DNA of 64,000 nucleotides from Streptomyces thermolilacinus SPC6 (GCF_000478605.2 NZ_ASHX02000001.1:3635895-3699894), one strand, 5' to 3'; shown: positions 8,448-17,985, counted from the first letter of the stretch. Notes: a model not told the origin generated them from the letters alone. Translations and numbers: made by a program.

Positions 8448-9107
8448 TCAGCGGCCCCGTGCCGCCGCCGCGTCCCGGCCGCACGCGTACGCCAGCGGGC
8501 TGATCAGCTCCTCCGCGTCCGGCAGCCACCGGTTGGCGTGCGTCGGGCGGCGCACCCACTGCACCGCGCCCTGCCCGCCGACCCGCGTCGGCGGCGCCAC
8601 CACGTACCCGCCCTCACCCTTCGCGACCAGGTCGATCCCGGCGGGCGACCAGCCGAGACCCCGGATCAGGTCAGCGGTCTTCGCGGCGGCGCCCGGCAGG
8701 ACGAAGAAGACCATCCGCCGGTCGGGGCCGCAGGCCACCGGGCCGAGCGCCACGTCCATCCGCTCCATCCGCGCCAGCGCCAGGAACCCCGCCGACTCCG
8801 GCACGTCCAGCGCGTCGAACGTACGGCCCGTCGGCAGCAGGATCGACGCCGCCGGGTGGCCGCCCCACAGGCGGCGCGCCGCGACCGGGCTGCCGGTGGC
8901 CTGCGCCGCCCAGTCCGTACGGAACGGGTGCGCGCCCGGCGCCGCGCACGCCGCGTCCCCGCACGAGCACCGCTCCAGGCCGCCCGCCGTCTCCAGCCAC
9001 GTGCCGGGGAACACGTCCCAGTGGCGTTCCTCCGCGTACCGCACGGCGGTGTCGAGCAGCGGTTCCCCGCGCTGCTGGGGGATGTGTGCGGCCTCCGTGA
9101 CTCCCAT
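8448..9107 (-). CDS. Prim-pol-like (bifunctional primase/polymerase) domain protein
   Basis: About 219 residues starting MGVTEAAHIPQQ. It matches a protein conserved across Streptomyces that carries an N-terminal prim-pol-like domain: 'LLDTAVRYAEERHWDVFPGTW', a Cys pair region 'CSCGDAACAAPGAHP', 'LPTGRTFDALDVPESAG' and 'LVAKGEGGYVVAPPTR'. The catalytic acidic triad of archaeo-eukaryotic primases is not clear, so polymerase activity is doubtful. GTG four codons upstream (VEETM) is an alternative start. Monocistronic; no neighbour suggests a role. Confidence 0.82.
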   Translation of the reverse strand: MGVTEAAHIPQQRGEPLLDTAVRYAEERHWDVFPGTWLETAGGLERCSCGDAACAAPGAHPFRTDWAAQATGSPVAARRLWGGHPAASILLPTGRTFDALDVPESAGFLALARMERMDVALGPVACGPDRRMVFFVLPGAAAKTADLIRGLGWSPAGIDLVAKGEGGYVVAPPTRVGGQGAVQWVRRPTHANRWLPDAEELISPLAYACGRDAAAARGR

Positions 9108-9119
9108 GGTCTCTTCCAC

Positions 9120-9136
9120 GGACAGCACAACTGTCC
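9120..9136. promoter_or_regulatory. Small inverted repeat at the prim-pol gene start
   Basis: GGACAG - 5 bases - CTGTCC, lying 12-30 bases upstream of the chosen ATG. Either an operator or a leader hairpin; only 6 bp, so weak. Confidence 0.3.
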
Positions 9137-9456
9137 ACCCCACGGGTGGTTACGGGGCGCAGAAGTGAACGAGGTGGTGCACCGGCCGGGCACGCGGGGC
9201 GCATGGGTGCACGTGCGGGGGCGCGCATGGGCGGCGGGAGCGGTGGGCGGGTAGGCAGCGTCGGGGACGCGGCCTCAAGGACGTCGAAGGCGGTCAAAGG
9301 CGGTCGGAGACGGTCATTGCGGCACACCTCGGGCATACGCCGTACAAGCGGTGATGCCGATGATCTGGTATGACAGCGCCGCGTTCCGCATTCTCCGGAC
9401 ATCAGCCGGGCAGTGATCGGGGCGACTGATCGCCACCGGCACCTCAGGGGGTAGTC

Positions 9457-10839
9457 ATGGCAGCGAGGCCGCTCGTCGCCCGTCAGCCGAACGAACGGCT
9501 GCAGGCGCTCATTCAGGAGGCAGGGTGCTCCAACGCCGGGCTCGCCCGCCGCGTCAACATGGTCGGCTCGGAGCGCGGGCTCGACCTGCGGTACGACAAG
9601 ACGTCGGTGGCGCGCTGGCTGCGCGGGCAGCAGCCACGGGGCCGCGCGCCCGGCATCATCGCCGAGGCGCTCGGCCGGAAGCTGGGCCGTACGGTCACGA
9701 TCGACGAGATCGGGATGGCCAGCGGCAAGAACCTGGCCAGCGGCGTGGGCCTGCAGTTCTCGCCGACCGTGGCGGGCGCCGTCGAGCAGGTCTGCGAACT
9801 GTGGCGCAGCGACGTGGGGCGGCGGGACTTCCTGTCCGGCTCCACCGTCGCCGCGTCCGCGCTGGTCGAGCCGAGCCGTGACTGGCTGATCACCGGCCCC
9901 GACCCGCAGGTGGCGCGTACCGCGGGCGCCCGTGTCGGCCTGGCGGACGTCCGGGCCGTACGGGCCATGACGGAGGCGCTGGTGGACCTGGACCACAAGT
10001 TCGGCAGCGGGCATGTGCGGCCGGTGGTGGTCCACTACCTCAACAGCGTCGTGTCGGGGATGCTCGCCGGTTCGTACCGGGACACGGTCGGGCGGCAACT
10101 GTTCGCGGCCGTCGCGCGTTTGACGGAGCTGGCCGGGTACATGGCGGTCGACACGGGCCAGCCGGGTCTGGCGCAGCGGTACTACATCCAGGCCCTGCGG
10201 CTGGCGCAGGCGGCGGGTGACCGGGCGTACGGCGGCTATGTGCTGGCCGCGTCGATGAGCCACCTGGCGGCGCAGCTCGGGAACCCGCGGGAGATCGCCC
10301 AGTTGGCGCGCGCCGCGCAGGAGGGGGCGCGCGGGCACGTCACCCCGCGCGCGGAGGCGATGTTCCTGGCGGCGGAGGCGCGCGGGCACGCCCTGCTGGG
10401 CGACGCGCGGACCTGCCAGGAGGTGGCGGGGCGTGCCGTGGCCGCGCTGGACCGGGCCGACCCGGAGGCGGGCGACGACCCGGCGTGGATCGCCCACTTC
10501 GACCACGCGTACCTCGCCGACGAACTGGCGCACTGCCACCGGGACCTGGGCCAGGCGGAGGCGGCCGCGCGGGCCGCGGCGGAGGCGCTTGAGGGCCACC
10601 CGGCGACCAGGGCGCGGCGGCGCGCGATCGGCCTGGCCCTGCTGGCGGCGGCGCAGGTGCAGCAGCGGGAGGTCGAGCAGGCGTGCCACACGGGTGCCCG
10701 CGCGGCCGAACTGCTGGGCACGCTGCGGTCGTCGCGCGGCGCGGAGTACCTGGAGGACCTCCAGTCGCGACTTGAGCCGTTCCGGGACGAGCCCGCGGTA
10801 CGGGAGTTCGCCGCGCGGCTGGAGCCCCTGGCGGCGTAA
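9457..10839 (+). CDS. NsdA-like HTH/TPR transcriptional regulator
   Basis: A 460-residue cytosolic protein. Residues about 10-80 form a degenerate helix-turn-helix ('GCSNAGLARRVN', then 'TSVARWLRGQQPRGRAPGIIAEALGRKLGR'), and the rest is alpha-helical with tetratricopeptide-like repeats, e.g. 'LAQRYYIQALRLAQAAGDR' and 'LARAAQEGARG'. This architecture is that of NsdA/NsdB-type proteins, which repress differentiation and antibiotic genes in Streptomyces; I cannot tell which paralogue this is. GTAGTC precedes the ATG and a weak GGGGG ribosome site is present. Long, lower-GC upstream region (9144-9456) holds no other gene. Confidence 0.8.
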   Translation: MAARPLVARQPNERLQALIQEAGCSNAGLARRVNMVGSERGLDLRYDKTSVARWLRGQQPRGRAPGIIAEALGRKLGRTVTIDEIGMASGKNLASGVGLQFSPTVAGAVEQVCELWRSDVGRRDFLSGSTVAASALVEPSRDWLITGPDPQVARTAGARVGLADVRAVRAMTEALVDLDHKFGSGHVRPVVVHYLNSVVSGMLAGSYRDTVGRQLFAAVARLTELAGYMAVDTGQPGLAQRYYIQALRLAQAAGDRAYGGYVLAASMSHLAAQLGNPREIAQLARAAQEGARGHVTPRAEAMFLAAEARGHALLGDARTCQEVAGRAVAALDRADPEAGDDPAWIAHFDHAYLADELAHCHRDLGQAEAAARAAAEALEGHPATRARRRAIGLALLAAAQVQQREVEQACHTGARAAELLGTLRSSRGAEYLEDLQSRLEPFRDEPAVREFAARLEPLAA

Positions 10840-10920
10840 CGATCACACCCGTGTGCGAGGGCGGCGGGACAACCGGTAGCGTGAGCCGACGCTTCCGTAG
10901 GTTCACACGTAGGAGTCCCG

Positions 10921-12414
10921 GTGACGCAGAGCGGACACGGCCAGGAGGGCCAGTCGTGGGGCCAGACCCCTGGCCAACCCTGGGGGCCGCCGCCCCCGCA
11001 GGCCGCGCCGGGTGAGGACCCCGCCACGCAGTACCTGCGGCCGGTCCCTCCGGCGTCCGCGCCACTGCCCCCCGAGCGGGGGCAGGCGCCCGCGGAGACC
11101 CCGGCGGAGTCCACGCAGTTCCTGGGGACCGGCTTCGGTGCGCAGGCGGGGCAGGCCCCCCAGCCGCCGCAGTACCAGCAGCCCCACCAGTCCCCGCAGT
11201 ACCAGCAGCCCCACCAGTCGCCGTACCCGCAGCAGCCCCAGCAGCCGGGCCAGCCCCCGCAGTCCCCGTACGGCCAGCAGCCCCCGCAGCCGCAGTACGG
11301 GTACCCGCCGCAGCAGCCGCAGGGGTACGGCTATCCGCCGCCGCACCCCCAGCCCGGGTACGGATATCCGCCGCCGCACCCCCAGCCCGGGTACGGATAT
11401 CCGCCGCCGCAGGCCCAGCCCGGCTACGGGGCCCCGCAGCAGCCGCACGGCCAGCAGCCGTCCCAGCAGCCTCCGTACGCCCAGCAGCCCCAGCACCCGG
11501 GCCAGCCCCAGCAGCGGCAGCCGGACCCGGACTCGGAGGCCACGCAGTTCATCGCGCCCGTACCGGGCAACAGCGGCCCCCCGGCGGAGTTCGACAACCT
11601 GTTCCGGGACGACACGGCCGGCGCGACGCAGCAGATGCCCCGCATCGACGCCCACGCCCAGCCCGGCCCGCACCAGCCGTACGGACAGCACCAGCAGCGT
11701 CGGCCGTACGGCGGTCAACCGCCCCACGCGGCGCAGCAGCAGCACGGCTACGACGACTACGACGAGCCCGGGCCGCGCCGCTCCTCCAAACTGCCGCTCG
11801 TGGCGGCCGTGGTGGTCGGGTGCGCCGTCGTCGGGCTCGGCGCGGGCGCCCTGATGAGCGGCGGCGACGAGAAGCCCGACGACAAGGCGGGCGTGGTCGC
11901 CGCCACGTCCCCGACACAGGCCCCCTCGGCCCCGGCGTCGTCCGAGCCCGCCCCGGACCCGGCGAAGGCGCAGGCGGAGGAGCTGGACAAGCTGCTCGCG
12001 GACAGCAACAACAGCCGCGACTCGGTGATCCGTTCCGTCGAGAACATCAAGAGGTGCCACGAGCTGGACAGGGCCGCCGCCGATCTGCGGGCGGCCGCGG
12101 GCCAGCGACGGGAGCTGGTCAACCGGCTCGGCGGCATCCAGATCGACAAGCTGCCGGACCACACGCGGCTCTCGGCGTCGCTCACCAAGGCTTGGCAGGC
12201 GTCCGCCACCGCCGACGACCACTACGCGGCCTGGGCCCTCCAGGTGAAGAAGCCGAAGAACTGCAAGGACGGCAAGGCCCGCAACACGGGCAGCACCGCG
12301 CAGGCCGCCGTGGCCAGCGGCCAGGCGACCACCGCCAAGAAGGAGGCCGCACGTCTCTGGAACGGCATCGCCGAGACGTACGGCCTGACCAAGCGGCAGC
12401 CCACCCAGCTCTAG
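10921..12414 (+). CDS. Pro/Gln/Tyr-rich single-span membrane protein
   Basis: A 497-residue protein. Residues about 1-285 are low-complexity cytoplasmic sequence rich in P, Q, Y and G, with three tandem 11-residue units of the form GYGYPPPHPQP (DNA period 33 bases, 11332-11430) and two 'ATQF' segments (EATQFIAPVPG and ESTQFLGTG). One transmembrane helix follows ('LPLVAAVVVGCAVVGLGAGALM', split about residues 291-312) and then a ~180-residue external helical domain with two Cys (KRC, KNC). No signal peptide, so N-in/C-out. Function unknown; 'ATQF/ATQ' segments resemble FHA/kinase substrate patterns only loosely. GTG start after AGGAG. Confidence 0.82.
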   Translation: MTQSGHGQEGQSWGQTPGQPWGPPPPQAAPGEDPATQYLRPVPPASAPLPPERGQAPAETPAESTQFLGTGFGAQAGQAPQPPQYQQPHQSPQYQQPHQSPYPQQPQQPGQPPQSPYGQQPPQPQYGYPPQQPQGYGYPPPHPQPGYGYPPPHPQPGYGYPPPQAQPGYGAPQQPHGQQPSQQPPYAQQPQHPGQPQQRQPDPDSEATQFIAPVPGNSGPPAEFDNLFRDDTAGATQQMPRIDAHAQPGPHQPYGQHQQRRPYGGQPPHAAQQQHGYDDYDEPGPRRSSKLPLVAAVVVGCAVVGLGAGALMSGGDEKPDDKAGVVAATSPTQAPSAPASSEPAPDPAKAQAEELDKLLADSNNSRDSVIRSVENIKRCHELDRAAADLRAAAGQRRELVNRLGGIQIDKLPDHTRLSASLTKAWQASATADDHYAAWALQVKKPKNCKDGKARNTGSTAQAAVASGQATTAKKEAARLWNGIAETYGLTKRQPTQL

Positions 12415-12440
12415 GCGGGACCACCGCGACGAGCATGGCG

Positions 12441-12473
12441 GGGCACCCGCCGGGTCACGGCCCGGCGGTGCCC
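12441..12473. terminator. Bidirectional hairpin between convergent genes
   Basis: GGGCACCCGCCGGG, 6-base loop TCACGG, CCCGGCGGTGCCC: 13 bp with one bulged C. It sits between two converging stop codons. Confidence 0.7.
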
Positions 12474-12476
12474 GCG

Positions 12477-13745
12477 CTACGACGAGCGGGCCTCCTGGAG
12501 CGTCGGGCCGACGTCCACGAAACCGGCCCGCTGCGCGACCAGCCGCCCCTTGCGCACCACCTGGAACGTCACCTCGTGGTTGACGAGCCGGGGGAAGCCC
12601 GGTGTGCCGAGCATGTCCTCGTACCGCCAGCGCAGGCTCGGCGTGAGGCCCCCGGTGTCGATCCGCAGGCCCCGGTCGAGGGTGAGCGCGATCCTGCCGG
12701 GGGTGACCTCGTCGTCGCCGATCTCCTCCACCACCCGCTTGAGGACCGTGTACGCGATCCAGGTGGTCTGCACCCCGGCGTCGGCGGGGTCGATCCGGTT
12801 GTCGCCGAAGGCGTGCTCCCGGATCACCCGCCGCATCGGCTCCCAGCGGGTGTCGCCGGGCTCCGGGTACCAGCCGGTGACGTACGCGCCCTCGAACGGG
12901 CCCGACGCGCCGCCCGTACGGTCCACGAGCAGCTGGTCCACGCTGCCCAGCACCGACGAGATGCGGATGTCCCGGCCGTCCGAGGCGAGCCGCCGGAACG
13001 AGTCGAAGAAGTGCGCGGTCCGCTCGCCGAGCGCGGCGGTGACGCAGCCGCGGTCCTCACCGGCCCGCGAGCGGGAGCGGGTGGCGACCGCCGTGTACTC
13101 GCCCGCGTCCTCGGCCGCCGGGATGTCGTACGCCTCGCGCTGCTTGCCGTGCGTGAGACCGGAGTTGAGCAGGCGGTGCAGGTGGTCGCCCGCGATCGTG
13201 TCGGGGCGGACCAGGGAGACCCGCTCGCAGGAGGCGGCGAGCTGCATGCCGTTCCCCGCGAGGAGGGCGACCTGGCCGCCGTTGACGGGATAGGAGAGGT
13301 AGCTGGTGAACTCCTCGTCGGCCAGGCCGTAGCCGCCGATGTACGGGATGTTCGCCGCCTCCAGGGGGGCCATGAAGGCGCGGCCGTGCTGGCTGTACGA
13401 GCCCACGACGGCGGCCACGCCCTCCTTGACGGCCTTGCGGGCGCAGTTCGCGGCGCCCGTCGCGCTGTTGCCCTCGTTGCACGTGATCACGCGCAGTTCG
13501 TGCCCGGCCAGGCCGCCCTGGCTGTTGGCCCAGCGCGCGAACGCTTCGGCCATGGCGGGCATCCCGGGCATGTTGGTCGCTTTGGTGTCTTGAGGTGCCC
13601 AGGTCATCACTGTGATGGGCTCCCTGGAGCCCCCCGTGGCTCCAGGGAGTGCACCACAGCCGGCGAGGAGGGACGCCGCGACGAGAGCCGTCGCGGCCCT
13701 GGACGTGAGTGAAGTGGTAAAGCGTCGCCTGCCGTTACCGGTCAT
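12477..13745 (-). CDS. Lipoprotein, branched-chain amino acid-type solute-binding protein
   Basis: A 422-residue lipoprotein. The signal peptide has 'RRR' near the start and the lipobox LLAGC with acylated Cys30. The mature part has the Peripla_BP_6 (LivJ-like) fold: 'ITVMTWAPQDTKATNMPGMP', 'AAVVGSYSQHGRAFMAPLEA', 'IPYIGGYGLADEEF'. No permease or ATPase gene adjoins it, so it may be an orphan sensor rather than part of an importer. ATG chosen since GGGAAG precedes it; an upstream GTG (VCGF) would be too close to the ribosome site. Confidence 0.88.
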   Translation of the reverse strand: MTGNGRRRFTTSLTSRAATALVAASLLAGCGALPGATGGSREPITVMTWAPQDTKATNMPGMPAMAEAFARWANSQGGLAGHELRVITCNEGNSATGAANCARKAVKEGVAAVVGSYSQHGRAFMAPLEAANIPYIGGYGLADEEFTSYLSYPVNGGQVALLAGNGMQLAASCERVSLVRPDTIAGDHLHRLLNSGLTHGKQREAYDIPAAEDAGEYTAVATRSRSRAGEDRGCVTAALGERTAHFFDSFRRLASDGRDIRISSVLGSVDQLLVDRTGGASGPFEGAYVTGWYPEPGDTRWEPMRRVIREHAFGDNRIDPADAGVQTTWIAYTVLKRVVEEIGDDEVTPGRIALTLDRGLRIDTGGLTPSLRWRYEDMLGTPGFPRLVNHEVTFQVVRKGRLVAQRAGFVDVGPTLQEARSS

Positions 13746-13946
13746 GAACCCGCACACTTCCCGCTCATGGGTAACGCTGGAGTGTAGGTGGTTCAACGGT
13801 CGGTGACGTGGAGGTGAATTGCGGGGGAGCTCGGGCGCGTACGGTGGAGGACGTACGATCCGTACGCTCGCCACCTTCCCGGTGCGCGCGTCCCGTAGCT
13901 CGTCCGGGCCCGGTCCGCTAGGGCCGAGCCCACAAGGTGAACGCAG

Positions 13947-14429
13947 ATGAACTCTTCCCGTCGCGGCCGTCGCTCCTCCACCATGGTCGGCATGCCCCTC
14001 AACGACATGCCCTGGTGGCGCTGGCGCGCCAACGTGCGCTCGGCGCTGCACATGCTCTCCGACCCGCGCTTCCACCAGGAGTGCTGGCTGGCCGGGGCCG
14101 ACGGGTACGGGGACGTCACGGACGCGGTGTACCGGCTGGTCGAGGACACCTGGCTGGACAACTGGTCCGCGGAGAAGTACGTCGGCGCGGTGTTCCGCGA
14201 CTCGGGCGAGGCCCAGCTCGTGGACCTGGCCGTGCTGCGCGTCCTGCGGATCATGCACCAGGTCGGTCCTGACGCCCCCGTGTCCGCCTACCTGGGCCAC
14301 CCGTCCTGGGCCGAGGCGGTGCAGGCGGCGCGCGACGCCCATGTGCGGCTCTCCGCCAACGACGGCGAGGACCCGGACGTACCGCCGCGGCCGCTGTACG
14401 AGCTGCGCGCGCTGACCGGCGCGGCGTAG
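13947..14429 (+). CDS. Conserved actinomycete protein of unknown function
   Basis: 160 residues, soluble, with a Trp-rich N-terminal patch (DMPWWRWRANVRSALHMLSD) and 'VEDTWLDNWSAEKYVGAVFRDS' (split near residues 66-87), followed by a helical half. I recognise it as a short protein kept in many Streptomyces near this locus, but no function is known to me. The ATG is preceded by AAGGTG. Divergent from the lipoprotein gene with a 200-base gap. Confidence 0.75.
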   Translation: MNSSRRGRRSSTMVGMPLNDMPWWRWRANVRSALHMLSDPRFHQECWLAGADGYGDVTDAVYRLVEDTWLDNWSAEKYVGAVFRDSGEAQLVDLAVLRVLRIMHQVGPDAPVSAYLGHPSWAEAVQAARDAHVRLSANDGEDPDVPPRPLYELRALTGAA

Positions 14430-14571
14430 GCGCGGGCCCGCGCGGGCGGCGGGGTCCGGCCGACGGGCGGGCGCGTGGCGCGCGGGCGCGGGGCCGGCCG
14501 GAGGGCTCCGGAGCGGTCCGGCTGGCGGACCGGTCCGGTGCCCGGTCCGTCCGGTATGGCATCCTGCCGGG

Positions 14572-15423
14572 ATGACCGACCAGTATGTCCTCACCCTCTC
14601 GTGCCCCGACAAGCAGGGCATCGTGCACGCCGTGTCGAGCTACCTGTTCATCACGGGATGCAACATCGAGGACAGTCAGCAGTTCGGGGACCGGGGCTCT
14701 GGCCTGTTCTTCATGCGGGTGCACTTCTCCGCCGAGGCGCCCGTGACGGTCGAGAAGCTGCGAGCCAGCTTCGCCGCGGTCGGCGACTCCTTCGGCATGG
14801 AGTGGCAGATCCACCGCGCGGACGAGCGGATGCGGGTCGTGCTGATGGTGTCGAAGTTCGGCCACTGCCTCAACGACCTGCTGTTCCGGACGCGGATCGG
14901 CGCGCTCCCGGTGGACATCGTGGCCGTCGTGTCCAACCACACGGACTTCGCTGAACTCGTGGCGTCGTACGACATCCCCTTCCACCACATCCCGGTGACC
15001 AGGGACACGAAGGCCGAGGCCGAGGCGCGGCTCCTGGAACTGGTGCGCGGCGAGAACGTCGAGCTGGTCGTGCTCGCCCGGTACATGCAGGTCCTGTCGG
15101 ACGACCTGTGCAAGGCGCTCAGCGGCCGGATCATCAACATCCACCACTCGTTCCTGCCGAGCTTCAAGGGTGCCAAGCCCTACCACCAGGCGCACGAGCG
15201 TGGAGTGAAGCTGATCGGCGCGACCGCGCACTATGTGACGGCCGACCTCGACGAGGGCCCGATCATCGAGCAGGAGGTCGAGCGCGTCGGGCACGAGGTG
15301 ACCCCCGAGCAGCTCGTCGCCGTGGGGCGGGACGTGGAGTGCCAGGCGCTGGCCCGCGCGGTCAAGTGGCACGCGGAGCACCGCATCCTCCTGAACGGCA
15401 GCCGCACGGTCGTCTTCGCCTGA
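14572..15423 (+). CDS. purU: Formyltetrahydrofolate deformylase
   Basis: 283 residues: N-terminal ACT domain (1-80; 'LSCPDKQGIVHAVSSYL') and a formyltransferase-fold domain. Catalytic elements are 'IINIHHSFLPSF' (Asn189, His191/His192) and Asp227 in 'YVTADLDEGPIIEQ'. It hydrolyses 10-formyl-THF to formate and THF, supplying formate to purine synthesis and balancing one-carbon pools. The length and both domains are normal for PurU. A 7-bp hairpin follows. Confidence 0.96.
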   Translation: MTDQYVLTLSCPDKQGIVHAVSSYLFITGCNIEDSQQFGDRGSGLFFMRVHFSAEAPVTVEKLRASFAAVGDSFGMEWQIHRADERMRVVLMVSKFGHCLNDLLFRTRIGALPVDIVAVVSNHTDFAELVASYDIPFHHIPVTRDTKAEAEARLLELVRGENVELVVLARYMQVLSDDLCKALSGRIINIHHSFLPSFKGAKPYHQAHERGVKLIGATAHYVTADLDEGPIIEQEVERVGHEVTPEQLVAVGRDVECQALARAVKWHAEHRILLNGSRTVVFA

Positions 15424-15432
15424 CGGACGGCA

Positions 15433-15454
15433 CGGGACCGTCACGGAGGTCCCG
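15433..15454. terminator. Short hairpin after purU
   Basis: CGGGACC - 8 bases - GGTCCCG, 10 bases after the purU stop codon. Confidence 0.5.
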
Positions 15455-15526
15455 CTGCGTGTCACAGGACGCCGGGCCGTCCCGTCCCAGAGGGATGACA
15501 TCGGATCGTCCTGTCGGGAGAACGCC

Positions 15527-15913
15527 GTGAACCTCGCTCTGTGGATCGTCGCCGGACTGCTCGCCCTCGTCTTCCTCGTCGGAGGCGTCGGCAAGCTCGT
15601 CGTGCCGAAGGAGAAGCTGGTCACCATGGGCCCCGGCGCGGCGTGGGCCGGGGACTTCAGCGCCGGCGCCCTCAAGGCCATCGCGGCCCTGGAGGTGCTG
15701 GGCGCGCTGGGGCTGATCCTGCCCGCCGTGCTCGGCGTCGCGCCGGTTCTGGTGCCGCTGGCCGCCGTCGGCCTGGTGCTGATGATGGCGGGCGCGGCGG
15801 TCGTCCGGCTGCGGCGGCACGAGAACAGGCTGATGCTGGTGGACCTCACGTACCTCGCCCTGGCCGCGTTCGTGGCGTGGGGCCGCTTCGGCGCCGAGCC
15901 GTTCACCGGCTGA
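15527..15913 (+). CDS. DoxX-family membrane protein
   Basis: 128 residues with four predicted membrane helices ('LWIVAGLLALVFLVGGVGKL', 'LEVLGALGLILPAVLG', 'LVPLAAVGLVLMMAGAAVV', and a last one near 105-118). The first helix with the 'GxGKL' motif and the acidic residue in helix 2 are typical of DoxX/DoxX-like proteins. Role unknown; relatives act in quinone redox or stress response. GTG start. Confidence 0.85.
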   Translation: MNLALWIVAGLLALVFLVGGVGKLVVPKEKLVTMGPGAAWAGDFSAGALKAIAALEVLGALGLILPAVLGVAPVLVPLAAVGLVLMMAGAAVVRLRRHENRLMLVDLTYLALAAFVAWGRFGAEPFTG

Positions 15914-15961
15914 ACCCGCCCAGGCCGGTCCGGCGGGGGGCGGGCGTACGGCGGGCGGCCG

Positions 15962-17212
15962 CTACATCCGGCTCAGGGACGCCGTCGTGTACAGGAAGTC
16001 CCGTACGGCCTCCCGGTCACCGTCCTGCCCCACCGCGGCCTCCTCCGGCGTCACGTGCCCCGCCATCAGCTGGCAGAACTCCGCCCGGTCCAGCGCGACC
16101 ACCGCCACCTGACGCTCCGGGCACGCCAGCGCCGCCGGGGAGTCCAGCGCGACGTACCAGTGGCCGCCGCCCGCGCCCTCCACCTCGAGGCGCAGCGAAC
16201 GCCCCGGCGCTCCCGCCTCGACCAGCGAGCGCACCGGGCCCGCGAGTCCGGTGCGGCGGCGCTCGGCCAGCGCGGCGGGCAGCAGCCGGACGGCCAGGTC
16301 GATCATGCCGTGCAGATGCGTCCCCGACGGGGGCTCGTACGGGTAGGCCAGGGCCGTCGCGATGTCGTCCGCGTGCACCCAGCACGCGAACGCCCGCTCC
16401 AGCAGCGCGTCCCGCAACGGCAGGGAGAACGGCCCGTACGGCACCGACAGCTCCGTCACCCCGTGCCCGGCGAACGACACCGTCCGCACCAGCGTGTGCG
16501 CCTGCTCGCGCCACGGGCCGCGCATGCACCGCTCGTCGCCGCCCTCCTCCAGCGCCCGCCAGAACGCCTCCGTGCGCTCCGACGGACCGGACCGGCCGGG
16601 CCCGTCGTCGTACGGGGCGACCGGGTCGCCGAGCCCGAGGGCCGCCGTGACCAGGCCGTCCACCGCGAGGAGATGGCTGATGACCCCGGCGACGTCCGTG
16701 GACCGGCTCACCTGCCGCCCGTCCGCGAACCAGCGGAGCCGTACCGGCGCGTCCCACTCCGCGGGGCCGATGTCCTGGAGCAGCGCGTCCAGCCGCGCGG
16801 TTTCCGCGTCGTACGGCCCCGCCCACGCGGGCACGGGGATGCGCGCGGGGCGGCGGCCCAGGCAGTTCTCCAGGACCCGCGACCGCAGCAGCGGGTCGAG
16901 GTCGAGGTCCCGCTCGTTGTGCAGCAGCGGCACCGCGTCGCGCAGCCGCAGCGCCTCGTCCGCGCACGGCGCGCACTCCGTCAGGTGCGCCTCGACGGCC
17001 TCGGTCTCCTCGGCGGAGCACGCCGACAGCGCCCACGCCCCGAGCAGCGACCGCAGCAGGGCGTGCGGTGGCGCGTCCGGTTCACGGGGCGGCGGCTCCG
17101 GTTCACGGGGCGGCGGCTCCGGCGTGCGGGGCGGCTCCGTGGTGCGCGGCGGCTCCGGGAGCGCGCCCGGCACGGCGGCGTCCCGGTGCTCGCCGTCGGC
17201 CCGCGCCCTCAC
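15962..17212 (-). CDS. Zinc-finger anti-sigma factor fused to maleylpyruvate-isomerase-like domain
   Basis: 416 residues. After a proline-rich tail containing PPPREPE repeats (a 21-base direct repeat at 17079-17120), there is a ZAS-type zinc motif His76-x3-Cys80-x2-Cys83 in 'EAHLTECAPCADEALRLRD', then a ~270-residue MDMPI_N (DinB-like) domain ('LLQDIGPAEWDAPVRLRWF', 'FACWVHADDIATALAYPY'). No membrane helix, so a cytosolic anti-sigma factor, possibly thiol-redox responsive through zinc. The GTG start overlaps the sigma gene stop by four bases (GTGA), a coupling expected for a sigma/anti-sigma pair. Confidence 0.87.
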   Translation of the reverse strand: MRARADGEHRDAAVPGALPEPPRTTEPPRTPEPPPREPEPPPREPDAPPHALLRSLLGAWALSACSAEETEAVEAHLTECAPCADEALRLRDAVPLLHNERDLDLDPLLRSRVLENCLGRRPARIPVPAWAGPYDAETARLDALLQDIGPAEWDAPVRLRWFADGRQVSRSTDVAGVISHLLAVDGLVTAALGLGDPVAPYDDGPGRSGPSERTEAFWRALEEGGDERCMRGPWREQAHTLVRTVSFAGHGVTELSVPYGPFSLPLRDALLERAFACWVHADDIATALAYPYEPPSGTHLHGMIDLAVRLLPAALAERRRTGLAGPVRSLVEAGAPGRSLRLEVEGAGGGHWYVALDSPAALACPERQVAVVALDRAEFCQLMAGHVTPEEAAVGQDGDREAVRDFLYTTASLSRM

Positions 17213-17790
17213 AGCGGTGACCCTCCGGGCCCCGGCGGTGAACCGTCCAGCGCCCGGGTCTGGTGCGCGGTGGCGAGCAGCTGGAGGCCCAGCCGCAGGC
17301 GCCGCCGTGCCTCGTCCTCCGTCACGCCCAGGTGCGCGGCGGTCTGCCGGTAGTCCCGCCGCTGGAAGTACGCCGACTCCAGCGCCGTGCGCAGCGAGGC
17401 CGGCATCGCGGTCACGATGTAGTCCGCGCGGGCCGCGACGGCCGCCCGCCGCACCCGCTGCTCCAGCTCCTCCGCCGAGCCCCCGCCGCCCTCCGCGAGG
17501 GCCCGCGTCCCGCTCTGCCGCAGCCGGTACACGGACTGGTGGCGGGCGAGCCGGGCGATCCACGCCCGTAACGAGCCGTCCTCGCGCGGGTCGTACGCGT
17601 CGGGGTTCTCCCAGACGTACCCGAAGACCTCGCGGGTGACCTGGTCGGCGGCCCGCTGGTCCTGCAGCACGCGGTGTGCCGTGTTGTGGACGAGGGAGGC
17701 GAAGCGGTCGTACAGCTCGCCGAGCGCGGCCGCCTCTCCCCGCGCCAGCCGCTGCTGCATCCTGCGGTCCCAGCGAGGCGGTGTGTCCAT
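17209..17790 (-). CDS. ECF-type RNA polymerase sigma factor
   Basis: 193 residues with sigma region 2 ('LGELYDRFASLVHNTAHRVL ... VTREVFGYVWENPDAYDP') and region 4 ('LESAYFQRRDYRQTAAHLGV'), no region 1 or 3. The start MDTPP is favoured because GAAGG is six bases upstream; an ATG two codons earlier exists. It is followed, with overlap, by its probable anti-sigma factor and is divergent from a STAS anti-anti-sigma gene, suggesting one regulatory module. It corresponds by context to S. coelicolor SCO4409 as I recall. Confidence 0.9.
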   Translation of the reverse strand: MDTPPRWDRRMQQRLARGEAAALGELYDRFASLVHNTAHRVLQDQRAADQVTREVFGYVWENPDAYDPREDGSLRAWIARLARHQSVYRLRQSGTRALAEGGGGSAEELEQRVRRAAVAARADYIVTAMPASLRTALESAYFQRRDYRQTAAHLGVTEDEARRRLRLGLQLLATAHQTRALDGSPPGPGGSPL

Positions 17791-17985
17791 GGGCATCCTT
17801 CGAATGTAGTGCGAGGCCCCGGCGACGCACCGGGCTTTGGTCAAGTGCTGGCGTCTCGGCCGAGGGGATGGTAAAGAAGCCGCCAACCTCGCCGTCGGGT
17901 GTTTCGGACGTGGCCGGTGGGGCAGCTGCGACGGGAAGAACATCCTCCGGATGGTCGGTTTCCCGGCGAGGAAAGGTCGCGGCCC

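Noticed and set aside
17079..17120. Separate mobile repeat
   Set aside because: A 21-base in-frame duplication encoding PPPREPE repeats in the anti-sigma linker; simple coding expansion.
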